Shown here piece by piece: positions 9,711 to 19,174 of a stretch of DNA of 64,000 nt. Positions within the stretch are counted from its first letter, which is position 1; every line of letters begins with the position of its first letter. The notes beneath the pieces were generated by a model, which worked only from the letters and a program-made list of their open reading frames with translations, had not been told where the DNA came from and did not search any database. Source of the DNA: Chryseobacterium edaphi (lineage in GTDB: Bacteria; Bacteroidota; Bacteroidia; Flavobacteriales; Weeksellaceae); NCBI RefSeq assembly GCF_025628985.1, contig NZ_JAOTEM010000002.1, forward strand, positions 778,678 to 842,677, given 5' to 3'. Made by a program: the position numbers and the translations under genes.

Positions 9711-9989
9711 ATGGCAAGATCACTTAAAAAAGGACCATTCATTCATCATACTTTAGATAAGAAGGTTCAGACAAACATAGAGTCTGGTAAGAAGACAGTT
9801 ATCAAAACTTGGTCTAGAGCATCAATGATCTCTCCGGACTTCGTAGGACAAACTATTGCAGTACACAACGGGAAATCTTTTATCCCTGTATATGTTACAG
9901 AAAACATGGTTGGTCACAAGCTAGGCGAATTTTCTCCAACAAGATCTTTCAGAGGTCATGGTGGTAACAAAAACAAAGGAAGTAGATAA
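9711..9989 (+). CDS. rpsS: 30S ribosomal protein S19
   Basis: 92 residues. [11 protein letters not shown] at the N terminus and [15 protein letters not shown] near the C terminus are the S19 signatures. S19 pairs with S13 in the head of the 30S subunit. It lies two bases after rplB. Confidence 0.98.
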   Translation: MARSLKKGPFIHHTLDKKVQTNIESGKKTVIKTWSRASMISPDFVGQTIAVHNGKSFIPVYVTENMVGHKLGEFSPTRSFRGHGGNKNKGSR

Positions 9990-9991
9990 TC

Positions 9992-10390
9992 ATGGGATCA
10001 AGAAAAAGAGAAAGTGCATTAGCACGTAAATTAACAAATCAAGATGTAGTAAAAGCATTACACAATGATTGCCCGACATCTCCTAGAAAGATGAGATTAG
10101 TTGCTGATATCATCAGAGGGGTAGAAGTTGACAAAGCTTTAAGCATCCTAAAATATTCAAAAAAAGGTGCTTCTGAGAAATTAGAAAAAGTATTACTTTC
10201 TGCGATGGCCAACTGGCAAACAAAGAATGATGGTGCTGATATCGAAGAAGCTAACCTTATCGTTAAAGAAATTTTTGTAGACAGTGCAAGACAATTGAAG
10301 AGACTAAGACCAGCTCCACAAGGTAGAGGGTACAGAATCAGAAAGAGATCAAACCACATTACACTAATCTTAGGTACAAAAGAAAATTAA
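9992..10390 (+). CDS. rplV: 50S ribosomal protein L22
   Basis: 132 residues, slightly long because of an N-terminal extension ([18 protein letters not shown]) before the conserved core [14 protein letters not shown]. The beta-hairpin region [17 protein letters not shown] reaches into the exit tunnel and is where macrolide-resistance changes occur in other bacteria; nothing unusual is seen here. Confidence 0.97.
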   Translation: MGSRKRESALARKLTNQDVVKALHNDCPTSPRKMRLVADIIRGVEVDKALSILKYSKKGASEKLEKVLLSAMANWQTKNDGADIEEANLIVKEIFVDSARQLKRLRPAPQGRGYRIRKRSNHITLILGTKEN

Positions 10391-10398
10391 TTCAAGGT

Positions 10399-11142
10399 AT
10401 GGGACAGAAGACAAATCCAATTGGTAACAGATTAGGTATCATCAGAGGATGGGATTCTAACTGGTTTGGTGGTAAAAACTACGGTGACAGAATCGCTGAA
10501 GATTACAAAATCAGAAGATACCTTGAAGCAAGATTATCTAAAGGTGGAATTTCAAAAATTTATATTGAAAGAACACTTAAATTAGTAACAGTAACAATCA
10601 CTACTGCTAGACCGGGATTAATCATCGGTAAAGGAGGTCAGGAAGTTGACAAGTTAAAAGAAGAATTGAAGAAACTTACAAAAAAGGATATTCAAATCAA
10701 TATTTTCGAAATCAAAAGACCTGAGCTTGATGCAGTACTAGTTGCAGACAGCATTGCTAAACAAATCGAAAACAGAATCTCTTACAGAAGAGCTGTGAAG
10801 ATGGCAATTGCTTCTACAATGAGAATGGGTGCTGAAGGAATCAAAGTTCAAATCTCTGGTAGATTGAATGGTGCTGAAATGGCACGTTCTGAAAACTTCA
10901 AAGACGGAAGAATTCCATTGTCAACTTTCAGAGCAGATATCGATTATCACATCGGTGAAGCATTAACTCAATACGGTAAGTTAGGAGTAAAAGTGTGGAT
11001 CATGAAAGGAGAAGTTTACGGAAGAAGAGATCTTTCTCCATTAGTAGGACAACAGAAGAAAGGTGGTCCTTCAAATGGCGGAAACAGAGGAGGTGGAGAC
11101 AGAGATAACAGAAGACCTTCTAGAGATAAAAAAAATAATTAA
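10399..11142 (+). CDS. rpsC: 30S ribosomal protein S3
   Basis: 247 residues. It has the N-terminal KH domain with [12 protein letters not shown] near residues 73-84 and the S3 C-terminal domain. A Gly/Arg/Asn-rich tail after about residue 212 is lineage-specific. S3 forms part of the mRNA entry tunnel. A 78-base AT-rich gap, with no obvious promoter, separates it from rplP. Confidence 0.98.
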   Translation: MGQKTNPIGNRLGIIRGWDSNWFGGKNYGDRIAEDYKIRRYLEARLSKGGISKIYIERTLKLVTVTITTARPGLIIGKGGQEVDKLKEELKKLTKKDIQINIFEIKRPELDAVLVADSIAKQIENRISYRRAVKMAIASTMRMGAEGIKVQISGRLNGAEMARSENFKDGRIPLSTFRADIDYHIGEALTQYGKLGVKVWIMKGEVYGRRDLSPLVGQQKKGGPSNGGNRGGGDRDNRRPSRDKKNN

Positions 11143-11220
11143 TAAAATTTTAGAGGATAGTTTTTAAATGACCGTTACTTTTTTAAAATCTAAATTCTAA
11201 AATCTAAAATTTAAGAAATT

Positions 11221-11646
11221 ATGTTACAACCAAAAAGAACCAAATTCCGTAGAGTTCATAAGATGAAAATGAAGGGGATTGCTCAAAGAGGTAATCAACT
11301 TGCTTATGGAACTTTCGGAATCAAAGCTACAGAAGGTGCTTGGATCACTGCAAGACAAATCGAAGCTGCTCGTATCGCTGCGACAAGATATATGAAAAGA
11401 GAAGGTCAACTATGGATCAAAATATTCCCGGATAAGCCTATTACTAAGAAACCAGCCGAAGTAAGGATGGGTAAAGGTAAAGGTGCTGTAGAATATTGGG
11501 TAGCTGTAGTAAAACCAGGTAAAATTATGTTCGAAATCGGAGGAGTATCTTACGAAATCGCGAAGGAAGCTTTAAGACTTGCTGCACAGAAATTACCGGT
11601 AGTTACCAAATTTGTAGTTGCTAACGATTTTGTTAAACCTCTTTAA
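11221..11646 (+). CDS. rplP: 50S ribosomal protein L16
   Basis: 141 residues. It opens with [14 protein letters not shown] and contains [18 protein letters not shown] near 83-100, both typical of L16, which organises the A-site region of the 50S subunit. Confidence 0.98.
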   Translation: MLQPKRTKFRRVHKMKMKGIAQRGNQLAYGTFGIKATEGAWITARQIEAARIAATRYMKREGQLWIKIFPDKPITKKPAEVRMGKGKGAVEYWVAVVKPGKIMFEIGGVSYEIAKEALRLAAQKLPVVTKFVVANDFVKPL

Positions 11647-11657
11647 TCTCTGAAACA

Positions 11658-11843
11658 ATGAAACAAGCTGAAATTAAAAATCTAAGCGCTGAAGATATTC
11701 AAGCAAAATTGGCTGAAGCTAAAGCTCAATTCTCAAAAATGAAATTGGCTCACAAAATCAGTCCACTTGAAAATCCTATTCAAATCAGAGATTTGAGAAA
11801 GACAATCGCAAGACTAAACACTGAGTTAACTAACAAACAATAA
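11658..11843 (+). CDS. rpmC: 50S ribosomal protein L29
   Basis: 61 residues, usual size. It is a two-helix protein with the L29 motif [15 protein letters not shown] in the second helix. It sits at the tunnel exit beside L23. Confidence 0.97.
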   Translation: MKQAEIKNLSAEDIQAKLAEAKAQFSKMKLAHKISPLENPIQIRDLRKTIARLNTELTNKQ

Positions 11844-11854
11844 TCCTTTTTACA

Positions 11855-12109
11855 ATGGATAGAAATTTAAGAAAAGAAAGAATCGGAGTGGTTTCCAGCA
11901 ATAAAATGGAAAAAACTATTGTTGTTAGTGAAACTACAAGAGTAAAGCACCCGATGTACGGTAAATTCGTTTTGAAAACGAAAAAATATACTGCACACGA
12001 CGAGAACAACGAATGCACAGAAGGAGATACAGTTCTTATTCAAGAAACTAGACCTATGAGCAAGAGTAAAAGATGGAGATTAGTAAGAATCATTGAAAAA
12101 GCTAAGTAA
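11855..12109 (+). CDS. rpsQ: 30S ribosomal protein S17
   Basis: 84 residues with the OB-fold S17 core: [16 protein letters not shown] near the start and [21 protein letters not shown] near the end. Its stop overlaps the rplN start by one base (TAATG), an arrangement for coupled translation. Confidence 0.97.
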   Translation: MDRNLRKERIGVVSSNKMEKTIVVSETTRVKHPMYGKFVLKTKKYTAHDENNECTEGDTVLIQETRPMSKSKRWRLVRIIEKAK

Positions 12110-12477
12110 TGTTACAAACAGAATCAAGATTAAAAGTTGCTGATAACACAGGTGCTAAAGAAGTACTAGTGATCAGAGTTCTGGGAGGTACCAGAAGAAG
12201 ATATGCTTCAGTTGGTGATAAAATCGTAGTTACAATTAAAGATTCTACACCATCAGGAAACGCTAAGAAAGGTCAAGTATCAAAAGCGGTAGTAGTAAGA
12301 ACGAAAAAAGCAGTTAGAAGAAAAGATGGATCTTACATCAAATTCGAAGACAATGCTTGTGTTTTACTAAACGCTGGAGGAGAGATGAGAGGAACACGTG
12401 TTTTCGGACCTGTGGCTCGTGAGTTGAGAGACAAAGAATATATGAAAATCATTTCATTAGCTCCTGAAGTACTTTAA
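12109..12477 (+). CDS. rplN: 50S ribosomal protein L14
   Basis: 122 residues, the invariant bacterial length. It opens with [19 protein letters not shown] and ends with [14 protein letters not shown]. It forms an intersubunit bridge and binds the silencing factor RsfS in other bacteria. Confidence 0.98.
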   Translation: MLQTESRLKVADNTGAKEVLVIRVLGGTRRRYASVGDKIVVTIKDSTPSGNAKKGQVSKAVVVRTKKAVRRKDGSYIKFEDNACVLLNAGGEMRGTRVFGPVARELRDKEYMKIISLAPEVL

Positions 12478-12497
12478 TATTTAAAATTTTAAAAAAA

Positions 12498-12824
12498 ATG
12501 TCAAAGTTAAAAATAAAAAGAGGAGATAACGTAATCATTACCACTGGTAAAAAAGATATCAAAGGTAAAACTGGTGAAGTTATTGAAGTGATCAAAAAAG
12601 AAGGAAAAGACCCTAGAGTAATCGTTGCAGGACTTAACATCGTTAAAAAACACGTTAAGCCTTCAGCTTCAAATCCTCAAGGAGGAATTACAGAAAAGGA
12701 AGCTTCTATTCATATCTCAAACATAGCTTTAGTTGGTAAAGACGGAAAAGCTATCAAAGTAGGTTATAAAATCGACGGAGATAAGAAAGTAAGAATCGAC
12801 AAAAAAACGGGTGAAACTTTATAA
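12498..12824 (+). CDS. rplX: 50S ribosomal protein L24
   Basis: 108 residues. It carries a KOW motif (RGDNVIITTGKKDIKGKTGE) near the N terminus and the segment GGITEKEASIHISNIALV in the middle. L24 starts 50S assembly at the 5' end of 23S rRNA. Confidence 0.97.
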   Translation: MSKLKIKRGDNVIITTGKKDIKGKTGEVIEVIKKEGKDPRVIVAGLNIVKKHVKPSASNPQGGITEKEASIHISNIALVGKDGKAIKVGYKIDGDKKVRIDKKTGETL

Positions 12825-12836
12825 TTTTAAATAACA

Positions 12837-13388
12837 ATGGAATATATAGCAAGACCCAAAAAAGCATATCAGGAAACAATTGTTCCAGCAATGATGGAAG
12901 AATTCGGATACAAATCAGTAATGCAGGTACCAAGACTAGAGAAAATTATTTTATCTCAAGGTTTAGGAGACGCTACTGCTGATAAAAAAATCATCGATTA
13001 TGCTGTTGAAGAACTTACAAATATTACCGGGCAAAAAGCTGTAGGTACTATTTCAAAAAAGGATGAAGCTGCTTTCAAATTAAGAAAAGGTATGCCTGTA
13101 GGAGCTAAGGTTACTCTTAGAGCTACTAAAATGTACGAATTCTTAGACAGATTGACTTCTTCTGCTTTACCACGTATTAGAGATTTTTCTGGTATCAAAG
13201 CTGACGGTTTCGATGGTAGAGGTAACTATAACTTAGGTATTACTGAGCAAATTATCTTCCCTGAGATCGTAATCGACAAAGTAAAGAAAATCCAAGGGAT
13301 GGACATTACTTTCGTTACAACTGCGAAAACAGACAAAGAAGCTAAAGCATTATTAACTCACTTCGGTTTACCGTTCAAAAAGAACTAA
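12837..13388 (+). CDS. rplE: 50S ribosomal protein L5
   Basis: 183 residues, full length. It has the L5 signatures [11 protein letters not shown] near residue 41 and [16 protein letters not shown] near residue 130. It binds 5S rRNA and contacts S13 across the subunit interface. Confidence 0.98.
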   Translation: MEYIARPKKAYQETIVPAMMEEFGYKSVMQVPRLEKIILSQGLGDATADKKIIDYAVEELTNITGQKAVGTISKKDEAAFKLRKGMPVGAKVTLRATKMYEFLDRLTSSALPRIRDFSGIKADGFDGRGNYNLGITEQIIFPEIVIDKVKKIQGMDITFVTTAKTDKEAKALLTHFGLPFKKN

Positions 13389-13389
13389 G

Positions 13390-13659
13390 ATGGCTAAAGA
13401 ATCAATGAAAGCGCGTGAGCGCAAAAGAGAAGCTACTGTAGCTAAATACGCTGAGAAAAGAAAAGCTCTTAAAGAAGCTGGTGATTACGAAGGACTTCAA
13501 AAATTACCTAAAAATGCTTCTCCTGTAAGATTACACAACAGATGTAAATTGACAGGAAGACCAAGAGGTTATATGAGAACCTTTGGTATTTCTAGAGTAA
13601 CTTTCAGAGAAATGGCCAACAACGGTCTTATCCCAGGCGTTAAAAAAGCTAGTTGGTAA
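13390..13659 (+). CDS. rpsN: 30S ribosomal protein S14, zinc-free type
   Basis: 89 residues of the longer S14 class. Only one cysteine ([12 protein letters not shown]) remains in the position where short zinc-binding S14 proteins have two CxxC pairs, so this is the zinc-independent form. The C-terminal [13 protein letters not shown] block is diagnostic. A strong terminator follows immediately, which is unusual inside this gene cluster. Confidence 0.97.
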   Translation: MAKESMKARERKREATVAKYAEKRKALKEAGDYEGLQKLPKNASPVRLHNRCKLTGRPRGYMRTFGISRVTFREMANNGLIPGVKKASW

Positions 13660-13672
13660 GCAATAAAATTTT

Positions 13673-13712
13673 TACAGCTGACTTCTATATTTTTATAAGT
13701 CAGCTGTATTTT
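13673..13712 (+). terminator. Terminator between rpsN and rpsH
   Basis: ACAGCTGACTT (13674-13684) and AAGTCAGCTGT (13697-13707) form an 11-bp perfect stem with a T-rich loop, followed by ATTTTAAT. It lies 14 bases after rpsN and should end, or strongly attenuate, the rplC-rpsN transcript. Confidence 0.8.
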
Positions 13713-14007
13713 AATAAATAGAGTACAAAATCTAGTCGGCATAGAGGAAAAGAAAAAAAATAAATAGTATTAATTTTTTTTGTACTTTTGCACCCGCTCA
13801 GGAAAATTATTATTTCTCTGAGTGACTAATCTTCGTTTTGGCTATGTTTATTAGAATAAAATGAAATTAAAAAAAAAAAGTGACCATTAAGTTGTTGAGA
13901 TACTGAAGGTAAAGAGATCAGGCAAAGAAATATTCGGAGCCATAAGTCTTTAATCTTCAAGTCTTTTCAATACTGATTGTCATTAACCAATAATTTAAAA
14001 CAAAGAA
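13708..14007 (+). other. Promoter-leader region of the rpsH-led operon
   Basis: No gene fits in these 300 bases. They contain the TACTTTTG promoter (13783-13790) and then about 210 bases of untranslated leader. The leader begins with a CTCAG/CTGAG hairpin near 13797-13825, has an A-rich single-stranded stretch near 13870, and carries repeated AAGTCTTT segments near 13948-13970. I find no compact structure that I recognise as a known r-protein binding site. Confidence 0.55.
13783..13790 (+). promoter_or_regulatory. TAnnTTTG promoter box for rpsH operon
   Basis: TACTTTTG followed by CACCCG, a context typical of strong stable-RNA and r-protein promoters in Flavobacteriia. The -33 TTG is not obvious in the A-rich upstream sequence. 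Confidence 0.65.
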
Positions 14008-14406
14008 ATGGTAACAGATCCAATTTCAGATTTCCTAACAAGAGTAAGGAACGCACAAAGCGCAGGCCACAAGGTGGTGGAAATTCCTGCATCGAAAATC
14101 AAAAAGGAGCTTACGAAAATCTTATTTGATCAAGGGTATATCTTAAACTACAAGTTTGAAGATAGCGCTGTTCAAGGGACGATCAAAATCGCTCTTAAGT
14201 ATGACAAGCAAACTAACAAGCCTGCAATCAAATCTATCCAGAGAGCTTCAAGACCAGGTCTAAGACAATACAAAGGTTCTGCGGAACTTCCAAGAGTATT
14301 GAACGGTTTGGGTGTAGCTATTATCTCAACTTCTAGAGGAGTAATGACAGATAAGAAAGCTAGAGAAGAAAAAGTAGGCGGTGAAGTAATCTGCTATGTT
14401 TATTAA
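14008..14406 (+). CDS. rpsH: 30S ribosomal protein S8
   Basis: 132 residues. It starts MVTDPISDFLTRVRNAQ and ends GGEVICYVY, with the internal STSRGVMTDKKARE motif; all three are S8 hallmarks. S8 binds the centre of 16S rRNA and represses the spc operon in Escherichia coli. Here it is the first gene behind an internal promoter and a long leader, so autoregulation through that leader is possible but not demonstrated. Confidence 0.98.
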   Translation: MVTDPISDFLTRVRNAQSAGHKVVEIPASKIKKELTKILFDQGYILNYKFEDSAVQGTIKIALKYDKQTNKPAIKSIQRASRPGLRQYKGSAELPRVLNGLGVAIISTSRGVMTDKKAREEKVGGEVICYVY

Positions 14407-14423
14407 TTTTTAATCAAAGGAAA

Positions 14424-14969
14424 ATGTCAAGAATTGGTAAAGCAATTATAACAATTCCAGCTGGAGTTACTGTCACTGAAAAAGATGGCGTTGTAACTGT
14501 AAAAGGTCCTAAAGGAGAACTTACTCAGGAACTTACAGAAGGAATTACTTTAGAACAAGAAGATGGAGTGCTTACATTCAGCAGACCGTCTGAGTCTAAA
14601 CAACACAAAGCGCTACACGGTTTATACCGAGCGTTGATCAACAACATGATTATTGGAACTGCTGAAGGTTTCACTAAAAAGTTGGAATTAGTGGGAGTAG
14701 GATACAGAGCTTCTCACTCAGGTCAAAAACTTGAGTTAGCTTTAGGATTCTCTCACGGTATCGTATTAGAACTTCCAAAAGAAGTAGTAATCGACACATT
14801 GACTGAAAAAGGTAAAAACCCAATTATTACTTTAACGTCTCATGACAAGCAACTTCTAGGAATGGTTTCTGCAAAGATCCGTTCATTCAGAAAGCCTGAG
14901 CCATACAAAGGAAAAGGTGTAAGATTCGTAGGAGAAAATGTTAGACGTAAAGCTGGTAAATCTGCTTAA
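14424..14969 (+). CDS. rplF: 50S ribosomal protein L6
   Basis: 181 residues with the duplicated L6 domain. It opens [17 protein letters not shown], and the second domain ends with [14 protein letters not shown] near 155-168, the most conserved L6 block. It lies near the GTPase-associated centre. Confidence 0.98.
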   Translation: MSRIGKAIITIPAGVTVTEKDGVVTVKGPKGELTQELTEGITLEQEDGVLTFSRPSESKQHKALHGLYRALINNMIIGTAEGFTKKLELVGVGYRASHSGQKLELALGFSHGIVLELPKEVVIDTLTEKGKNPIITLTSHDKQLLGMVSAKIRSFRKPEPYKGKGVRFVGENVRRKAGKSA

Positions 14970-14983
14970 TAAATTTTAAGAAA

Positions 14984-15337
14984 ATGGCACTAAGTAAATT
15001 AGAAAAAAGAATAAGAATTAAAAGAAGAGTAAGAGGGAAAATCTCTGGATCTTCTGAATTGCCAAGATTATCTGTATACAAGAGTAATAAGGAAATTTAC
15101 GCTCAGTTAATAGACGATAAAGATGGTAAAACTTTAGCTTCAGCTTCTTCAAGAGAAAAAGGTGTAGATGCTAAAGGTACTAAAAGTGAAATTTCTGCTG
15201 CTGTAGGTAAAGCTATCGCTGCCAAAGCTATTGCTGCTGGAATTGAAGCTATTGTATTTGATAGAAACGGTTTCGTATATCACGGTAGAGTTAAGGCTCT
15301 AGCTGATGGTGCGAGAGAAGGAGGACTTAAATTCTAA
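14984..15337 (+). CDS. rplR: 50S ribosomal protein L18
   Basis: 117 residues. It has the basic N terminus ([15 protein letters not shown]) and the C-terminal [24 protein letters not shown] block. It binds 5S rRNA together with L5. Confidence 0.98.
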   Translation: MALSKLEKRIRIKRRVRGKISGSSELPRLSVYKSNKEIYAQLIDDKDGKTLASASSREKGVDAKGTKSEISAAVGKAIAAKAIAAGIEAIVFDRNGFVYHGRVKALADGAREGGLKF

Positions 15338-15356
15338 TCATTAAATTTCGGAAAAT

Positions 15357-15878
15357 ATGTTAGGACTAGATAATATAGAAAGAGTAAAACCGGGAGGATT
15401 AGAATTAAAAGATCGTCTCGTATCCGTAAACAGGGTAACAAAAGTAACTAAAGGGGGTAGAGCTTTCGGATTTTCTGCAATTGTTGTTGTAGGAGACGAG
15501 AACGGAACTATCGGTTTTGGTTTAGGAAAATCTAAGGAAGTTGCTTCTGCTATTGCTAAGGCGGTAGAAGATGCTAAGAAAAACTTAGTAAAAGTTCCTG
15601 TAATGAATCATACAATTCCTCACCAGACTGCTGCAAGATACGGTGGTGCAGATATCTTCTTGAGACCTGCTTCTCACGGTACAGGTCTTATCGCCGGTGG
15701 TGCAGTAAGAGCAGTATTAGAGTCAGCTGGTATTCATGATATCCTTTCAAAATCTAAAGGATCTTCAAACCCTCACAATGTAGTTAAGGCAACTTTCAAA
15801 GCATTGTTAGACATCAGAAGACCAGAAGAAATTGCAAGAATGAGAGGAGTTTCTCTAAGTAAAGTGTTTAACGGTTAA
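15357..15878 (+). CDS. rpsE: 30S ribosomal protein S5
   Basis: 173 residues. The N-terminal dsRBD-like domain ([20 protein letters not shown]) is followed by the S5 C-terminal domain with [16 protein letters not shown]5 helps decoding fidelity at the mRNA entry channel. Confidence 0.98.
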   Translation: MLGLDNIERVKPGGLELKDRLVSVNRVTKVTKGGRAFGFSAIVVVGDENGTIGFGLGKSKEVASAIAKAVEDAKKNLVKVPVMNHTIPHQTAARYGGADIFLRPASHGTGLIAGGAVRAVLESAGIHDILSKSKGSSNPHNVVKATFKALLDIRRPEEIARMRGVSLSKVFNG

Positions 15879-15888
15879 TAAATATACA

Positions 15889-16065
15889 ATGGCAACAATT
15901 AAAGTAAAACAAGTAAGAAGCGCTATTGGTAGAACAAAAACCCAAAAGAGAACGCTTGAAGCATTAGGATTTAAGAGACTTCACCAAGTTGTAGAGCACG
16001 AAGCTACTCCTTCAATTTTAGGAATGATAGCTGCAGTTAGTCACTTACTTGAAGTTCAAAAATAA
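15889..16065 (+). CDS. rpmD: 50S ribosomal protein L30
   Basis: I read this gene directly between rpsE and rplO. It is 58 residues, starting MATIKVKQVRSAIGRTKTQ and ending SHLLEVQK, the usual length for L30. The motif LGFKRLHQVVEHEATPSI is typical. L30 is absent from some bacterial groups but is present here in the canonical place. Confidence 0.95.
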   Translation: MATIKVKQVRSAIGRTKTQKRTLEALGFKRLHQVVEHEATPSILGMIAAVSHLLEVQK

Positions 16066-16084
16066 TTTTTAAAATAATTTTAAA

Positions 16085-16534
16085 ATGAATTTAAACAACA
16101 TAAGACCTGCAGCAGGTTCTACTTTTAGTTCAAAAAGAATTGGTAGAGGACAAGGTAGTGGAAAAGGCGGTACAGCTGGGAAAGGTCACAATGGTCAGCA
16201 AGCTAGAGCTGGTTATTCTCAAAAAATCGGTTTCGAAGGAGGTCAAATGCCTTTGCAAAGAAGATTACCTAAATTCGGTTTCAAAAACGTAAACAGAAAA
16301 GAATATAGAGCTATTAACTTAGATGATATTCAAAACTTAATTGATACTAAATCTTTAACAGGAGATATTACTAAAGAAGTTTTGGTAGAAAACGGTTTAG
16401 CTTCTAAGAAAGAAATAGTGAAAATTATGGGGAGAGGTGAATTGAAATCTGCGGTTTCAATTTCTGCAGACAAATTCACTAAATCTGCTGAAGAGCTTAT
16501 TTCTAAAGCAGGTGGAAAAGCAATTACCTTATAA
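16085..16534 (+). CDS. rplO: 50S ribosomal protein L15
   Basis: 149 residues. The N-terminal Gly/Arg-rich stretch (RIGRGQGSGKGGTAGKGHNG) and the central GFEGGQMPLQRRLPKFGF block are diagnostic of L15. It directly precedes secY, as in most spc operons. Confidence 0.98.
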   Translation: MNLNNIRPAAGSTFSSKRIGRGQGSGKGGTAGKGHNGQQARAGYSQKIGFEGGQMPLQRRLPKFGFKNVNRKEYRAINLDDIQNLIDTKSLTGDITKEVLVENGLASKKEIVKIMGRGELKSAVSISADKFTKSAEELISKAGGKAITL

Positions 16535-16542
16535 TATTACTA

Positions 16543-17922
16543 ATGAAAGAATTTATACAAACCCTTAAGAATATTTGGAGCCTTAAAGAATTAAGAGATA
16601 AAATTCTCTTCACTTTGGGTATTATCCTTGTGTATAGATTCGCATCTTTCATCTCTTTACCTGCGATTAACCTTGCAGAAGTAGGAGATCTCTTAGAGCA
16701 TTATAAAAGTCAAGGCGGAAACAAGCAGGGAGCAGGTCTTCTTGGCTTGCTTTCGTCATTTACGGGAGGGGCATTTAGCCACGCTTCTGTGATGGCGTTA
16801 GGAATTATGCCTTACATTTCTGCTTCTATTATTGTTCAGTTGATGGGAATGGCTATTCCTTATCTTCAGAAACTTCAAAAAGACGGAGAGTCTGGTAGAA
16901 ATACATTGAATCAAATTACTAGATGGTTAACGATTGGAGTTTGTCTTGTACAGGCGCCTTCTTATTTAACTTCTATTACTCAATTATTCTTACCGTATGC
17001 TCAGTTCCAGTCTGCATATTTTGTAGATCCGAACTCTATTATGTTCTGGTTACCAAGTATTGTAATCTTGGTTGCAGGTTCTGTATTTGCAATGTGGTTG
17101 GGTGAGAAAATTACCGATAAAGGAATTGGAAATGGTATTTCTATCCTTATTATGGTAGGTATCTTATCTAGATTACCAGAAGCATTTGTACAGGAAATTG
17201 CAGTTCAGAACGGAAAAGGAGGATTAGGATCAATCATGATTTTGATTGAAGTGATATTCTGGATGTTGGTTGTTCTTTTAGCAGTAGTACTATCTGTTGC
17301 TGTGAGAAAAATCCCTATTCAGTACGTAAGCAGAGCTCAGGCAAGAGGAGGTGTAAACAGAAATCTTATGCAGGGAGCAAGACAGTGGATTCCATTAAAA
17401 GTAAATGCGGCCGGAGTTATGCCAATCATTTTTGCGCAGGCATTAATGTTTGTACCTGGTTTATTGACAAAATTTGATGAATCAAACACTTTTCTTGCAG
17501 GTTTCAAGAATGTTTTTAGCTGGCAGTACAATGTATTGTTCGCACTATTAATTATTATCTTTTCATTTTTCTATACCGCAATTACAATTCCGGTAAACCA
17601 AATGGCTGATGATTTAAAGAGAAACGGAGGTTTGGTACCGAAGGTAAGACCTGGTAAAGAGACAGCTGATTATTTAGATGACATTTTATCAAAAATTACC
17701 TTGCCGGGTGCAATATTTTTATCTATCTTTGCAGTCCTTCCAGCAATAGTGCATGGAAGTCTTGTTCAGACAGATGCGTTCGCCTTATTTTTTGGGGGAA
17801 CTTCGTTGCTAATTATGGTTGGGGTGGTATTAGATACTGTTCAACAGATTAACACTTATCTGCTGAATCATCATTATGATGGCTTAATGCAGTCTAAACT
17901 ATCAAGATCGACTGGATATTAA
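16543..17922 (+). CDS. secY: Protein translocase channel subunit SecY
   Basis: 459 residues, full length, with ten predicted membrane segments. SecY forms the SecYEG channel for export and membrane insertion. Recognisable parts are the plug and TM2 region (GLLGLLSSFTGGAFSHASV), the GEKITDKGIGNGISILIMVG loop-TM5 block, and the cytoplasmic C-terminal tail. Many neighbours in this window carry signal peptides that would use this channel. Confidence 0.98.
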   Translation: MKEFIQTLKNIWSLKELRDKILFTLGIILVYRFASFISLPAINLAEVGDLLEHYKSQGGNKQGAGLLGLLSSFTGGAFSHASVMALGIMPYISASIIVQLMGMAIPYLQKLQKDGESGRNTLNQITRWLTIGVCLVQAPSYLTSITQLFLPYAQFQSAYFVDPNSIMFWLPSIVILVAGSVFAMWLGEKITDKGIGNGISILIMVGILSRLPEAFVQEIAVQNGKGGLGSIMILIEVIFWMLVVLLAVVLSVAVRKIPIQYVSRAQARGGVNRNLMQGARQWIPLKVNAAGVMPIIFAQALMFVPGLLTKFDESNTFLAGFKNVFSWQYNVLFALLIIIFSFFYTAITIPVNQMADDLKRNGGLVPKVRPGKETADYLDDILSKITLPGAIFLSIFAVLPAIVHGSLVQTDAFALFFGGTSLLIMVGVVLDTVQQINTYLLNHHYDGLMQSKLSRSTGY

Positions 17923-17925
17923 TTT

Positions 17926-18141
17926 ATGGCAAAACAGAAACATATTGAACAGGATGGCGTTATAACGGAAGCACTTTCGAACGCCCAGTTCCGTGTAGAG
18001 CTAGAAAATGGGCATATACTTATCGCTCATATTTCTGGTAAAATGAGAATGCATTATATTAAACTTTTACCTGGTGATAAGGTAAAACTGGAAATGTCTC
18101 CTTACGATTTAACAAAAGGGAGAATTACATTTAGATATTAA
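17926..18141 (+). CDS. infA: Translation initiation factor IF-1
   Basis: 71 residues, a single OB-fold. [20 protein letters not shown] and the end [20 protein letters not shown] are the IF-1 signature. It binds the A site during initiation. It lies three bases after secY and is followed by a 114-base structured gap before rpmJ. Confidence 0.98.
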   Translation: MAKQKHIEQDGVITEALSNAQFRVELENGHILIAHISGKMRMHYIKLLPGDKVKLEMSPYDLTKGRITFRY

Positions 18142-18147
18142 ACAAAC

Positions 18148-18223
18148 GCCAAATGGAATCTCCGGATCTCCATTTGGCTATTGTTAAAGAATAAATATAT
18201 TTTAGATGAAATCGAAAGATTTC
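18148..18223 (+). promoter_or_regulatory. Two hairpins between infA and rpmJ
   Basis: Hairpin 1: GCCAAATGGA (18148-18157) pairs perfectly with TCCATTTGGC (18169-18178), with an inner ATC/GAT stem capped by TCCG. It has no T run after it, so it is not a standard terminator. Hairpin 2: GAAATC (18208-18213), GAAA loop, GATTTC (18218-18223), a GNRA-capped stem. Both lie in the leader of the alpha-operon genes and are candidate processing or autoregulation sites. Confidence 0.55.
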
Positions 18224-18255
18224 GTTTGATTATAGAAAAAAATTAAATATTTCAA

Positions 18256-18372
18256 ATGAAAGTTAGAGCATCAATTAAAAAAAGAAGTGCTGATTGCAAG
18301 ATTGTTCGCAGAAAAGGCGTTCTGTTTGTAATCAACAAGAAGAACCCAAAATTTAAACAAAGACAAGGCTAA
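18256..18372 (+). CDS. rpmJ: 50S ribosomal protein L36, zinc-free form
   Basis: I read this short gene directly. It is 38 residues, starting [20 protein letters not shown] and ending KFKQRQG. Zinc-type L36 has ligands at about Cys11, Cys14, Cys27 and His32. Only Cys14 remains here, so this copy should not bind zinc. It begins the alpha-operon block and is followed by rpsM after three bases. Confidence 0.96.
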   Translation: MKVRASIKKRSADCKIVRRKGVLFVINKKNPKFKQRQG

Positions 18373-18375
18373 ATT

Positions 18376-18753
18376 ATGGCGAGAATTTCAGGTATTGATT
18401 TACCAAAAAACAAAAGAGGTGTTATCGGTTTAACTTACATCTATGGGGTAGGAAGAAGTACTTCTTCTGAAATCCTTAAAGCTGCCGGTATCAGCGAAGA
18501 CAAGAAAGTCAACGAATGGAATGACGATGAATTGGCTGCAATCAGAAATTACATCACTGAAAACATTAAAGTAGAAGGTGAGCTTAGATCTGAAGTGCAA
18601 TTGAACATTAAGCGATTAATGGACATAGGATGCCAACGAGGAATACGTCACAGACTAGGACTACCTTTAAGAGGCCAGAGAACGAAAAACAACTCGAGAA
18701 CCCGTAAAGGAAAGAGAAAAACAGTTGCTAACAAGAAAAAAGCAAGTAAATAA
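18376..18753 (+). CDS. rpsM: 30S ribosomal protein S13
   Basis: 125 residues. [20 protein letters not shown] at the start, [19 protein letters not shown] core (here [17 protein letters not shown]) and the basic C-terminal tail identify S13, which touches the P-site tRNA and L5. Confidence 0.98.
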   Translation: MARISGIDLPKNKRGVIGLTYIYGVGRSTSSEILKAAGISEDKKVNEWNDDELAAIRNYITENIKVEGELRSEVQLNIKRLMDIGCQRGIRHRLGLPLRGQRTKNNSRTRKGKRKTVANKKKASK

Positions 18754-18765
18754 TCGTTAGGAATT

Positions 18766-19155
18766 ATGGCAAAACAAACTAAAGTAGTTAAAAAAAGAAA
18801 AGTAAAAGTTGAAGCTATTGGTGAAGCGCATATTCAAGCTTCTTTCAATAACATCATCATTTCTTTAACAAATAAAAGCGGAGAAGTTATCTCTTGGGCA
18901 TCTGCCGGTAAAATGGGGTTCAGAGGTTCTAAAAAGAACACTCCTTTTGCTGCTCAAATGGCAGCAGAAAATTGCTCTAACGTAGCTCACGAAGCTGGTT
19001 TAAGAAGAGTAAAGGTGTATGTGAAAGGTCCAGGTGCAGGTAGAGAATCTGCAATCAGAACGATTCACAATTCAGGTATCGAGGTGAGCGAAATTATTGA
19101 CGTTACTCCTATGCCGCACAATGGATGTAGACCACCAAAAAGAAGAAGAGTTTAA
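18766..19155 (+). CDS. rpsK: 30S ribosomal protein S11
   Basis: 129 residues. The [21 protein letters not shown] core and the C-terminal [18 protein letters not shown] block are diagnostic of S11, part of the 30S platform near the E site. Confidence 0.98.
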   Translation: MAKQTKVVKKRKVKVEAIGEAHIQASFNNIIISLTNKSGEVISWASAGKMGFRGSKKNTPFAAQMAAENCSNVAHEAGLRRVKVYVKGPGAGRESAIRTIHNSGIEVSEIIDVTPMPHNGCRPPKRRRV

Positions 19156-19174
19156 TTTTTAGAATTTACCCATT

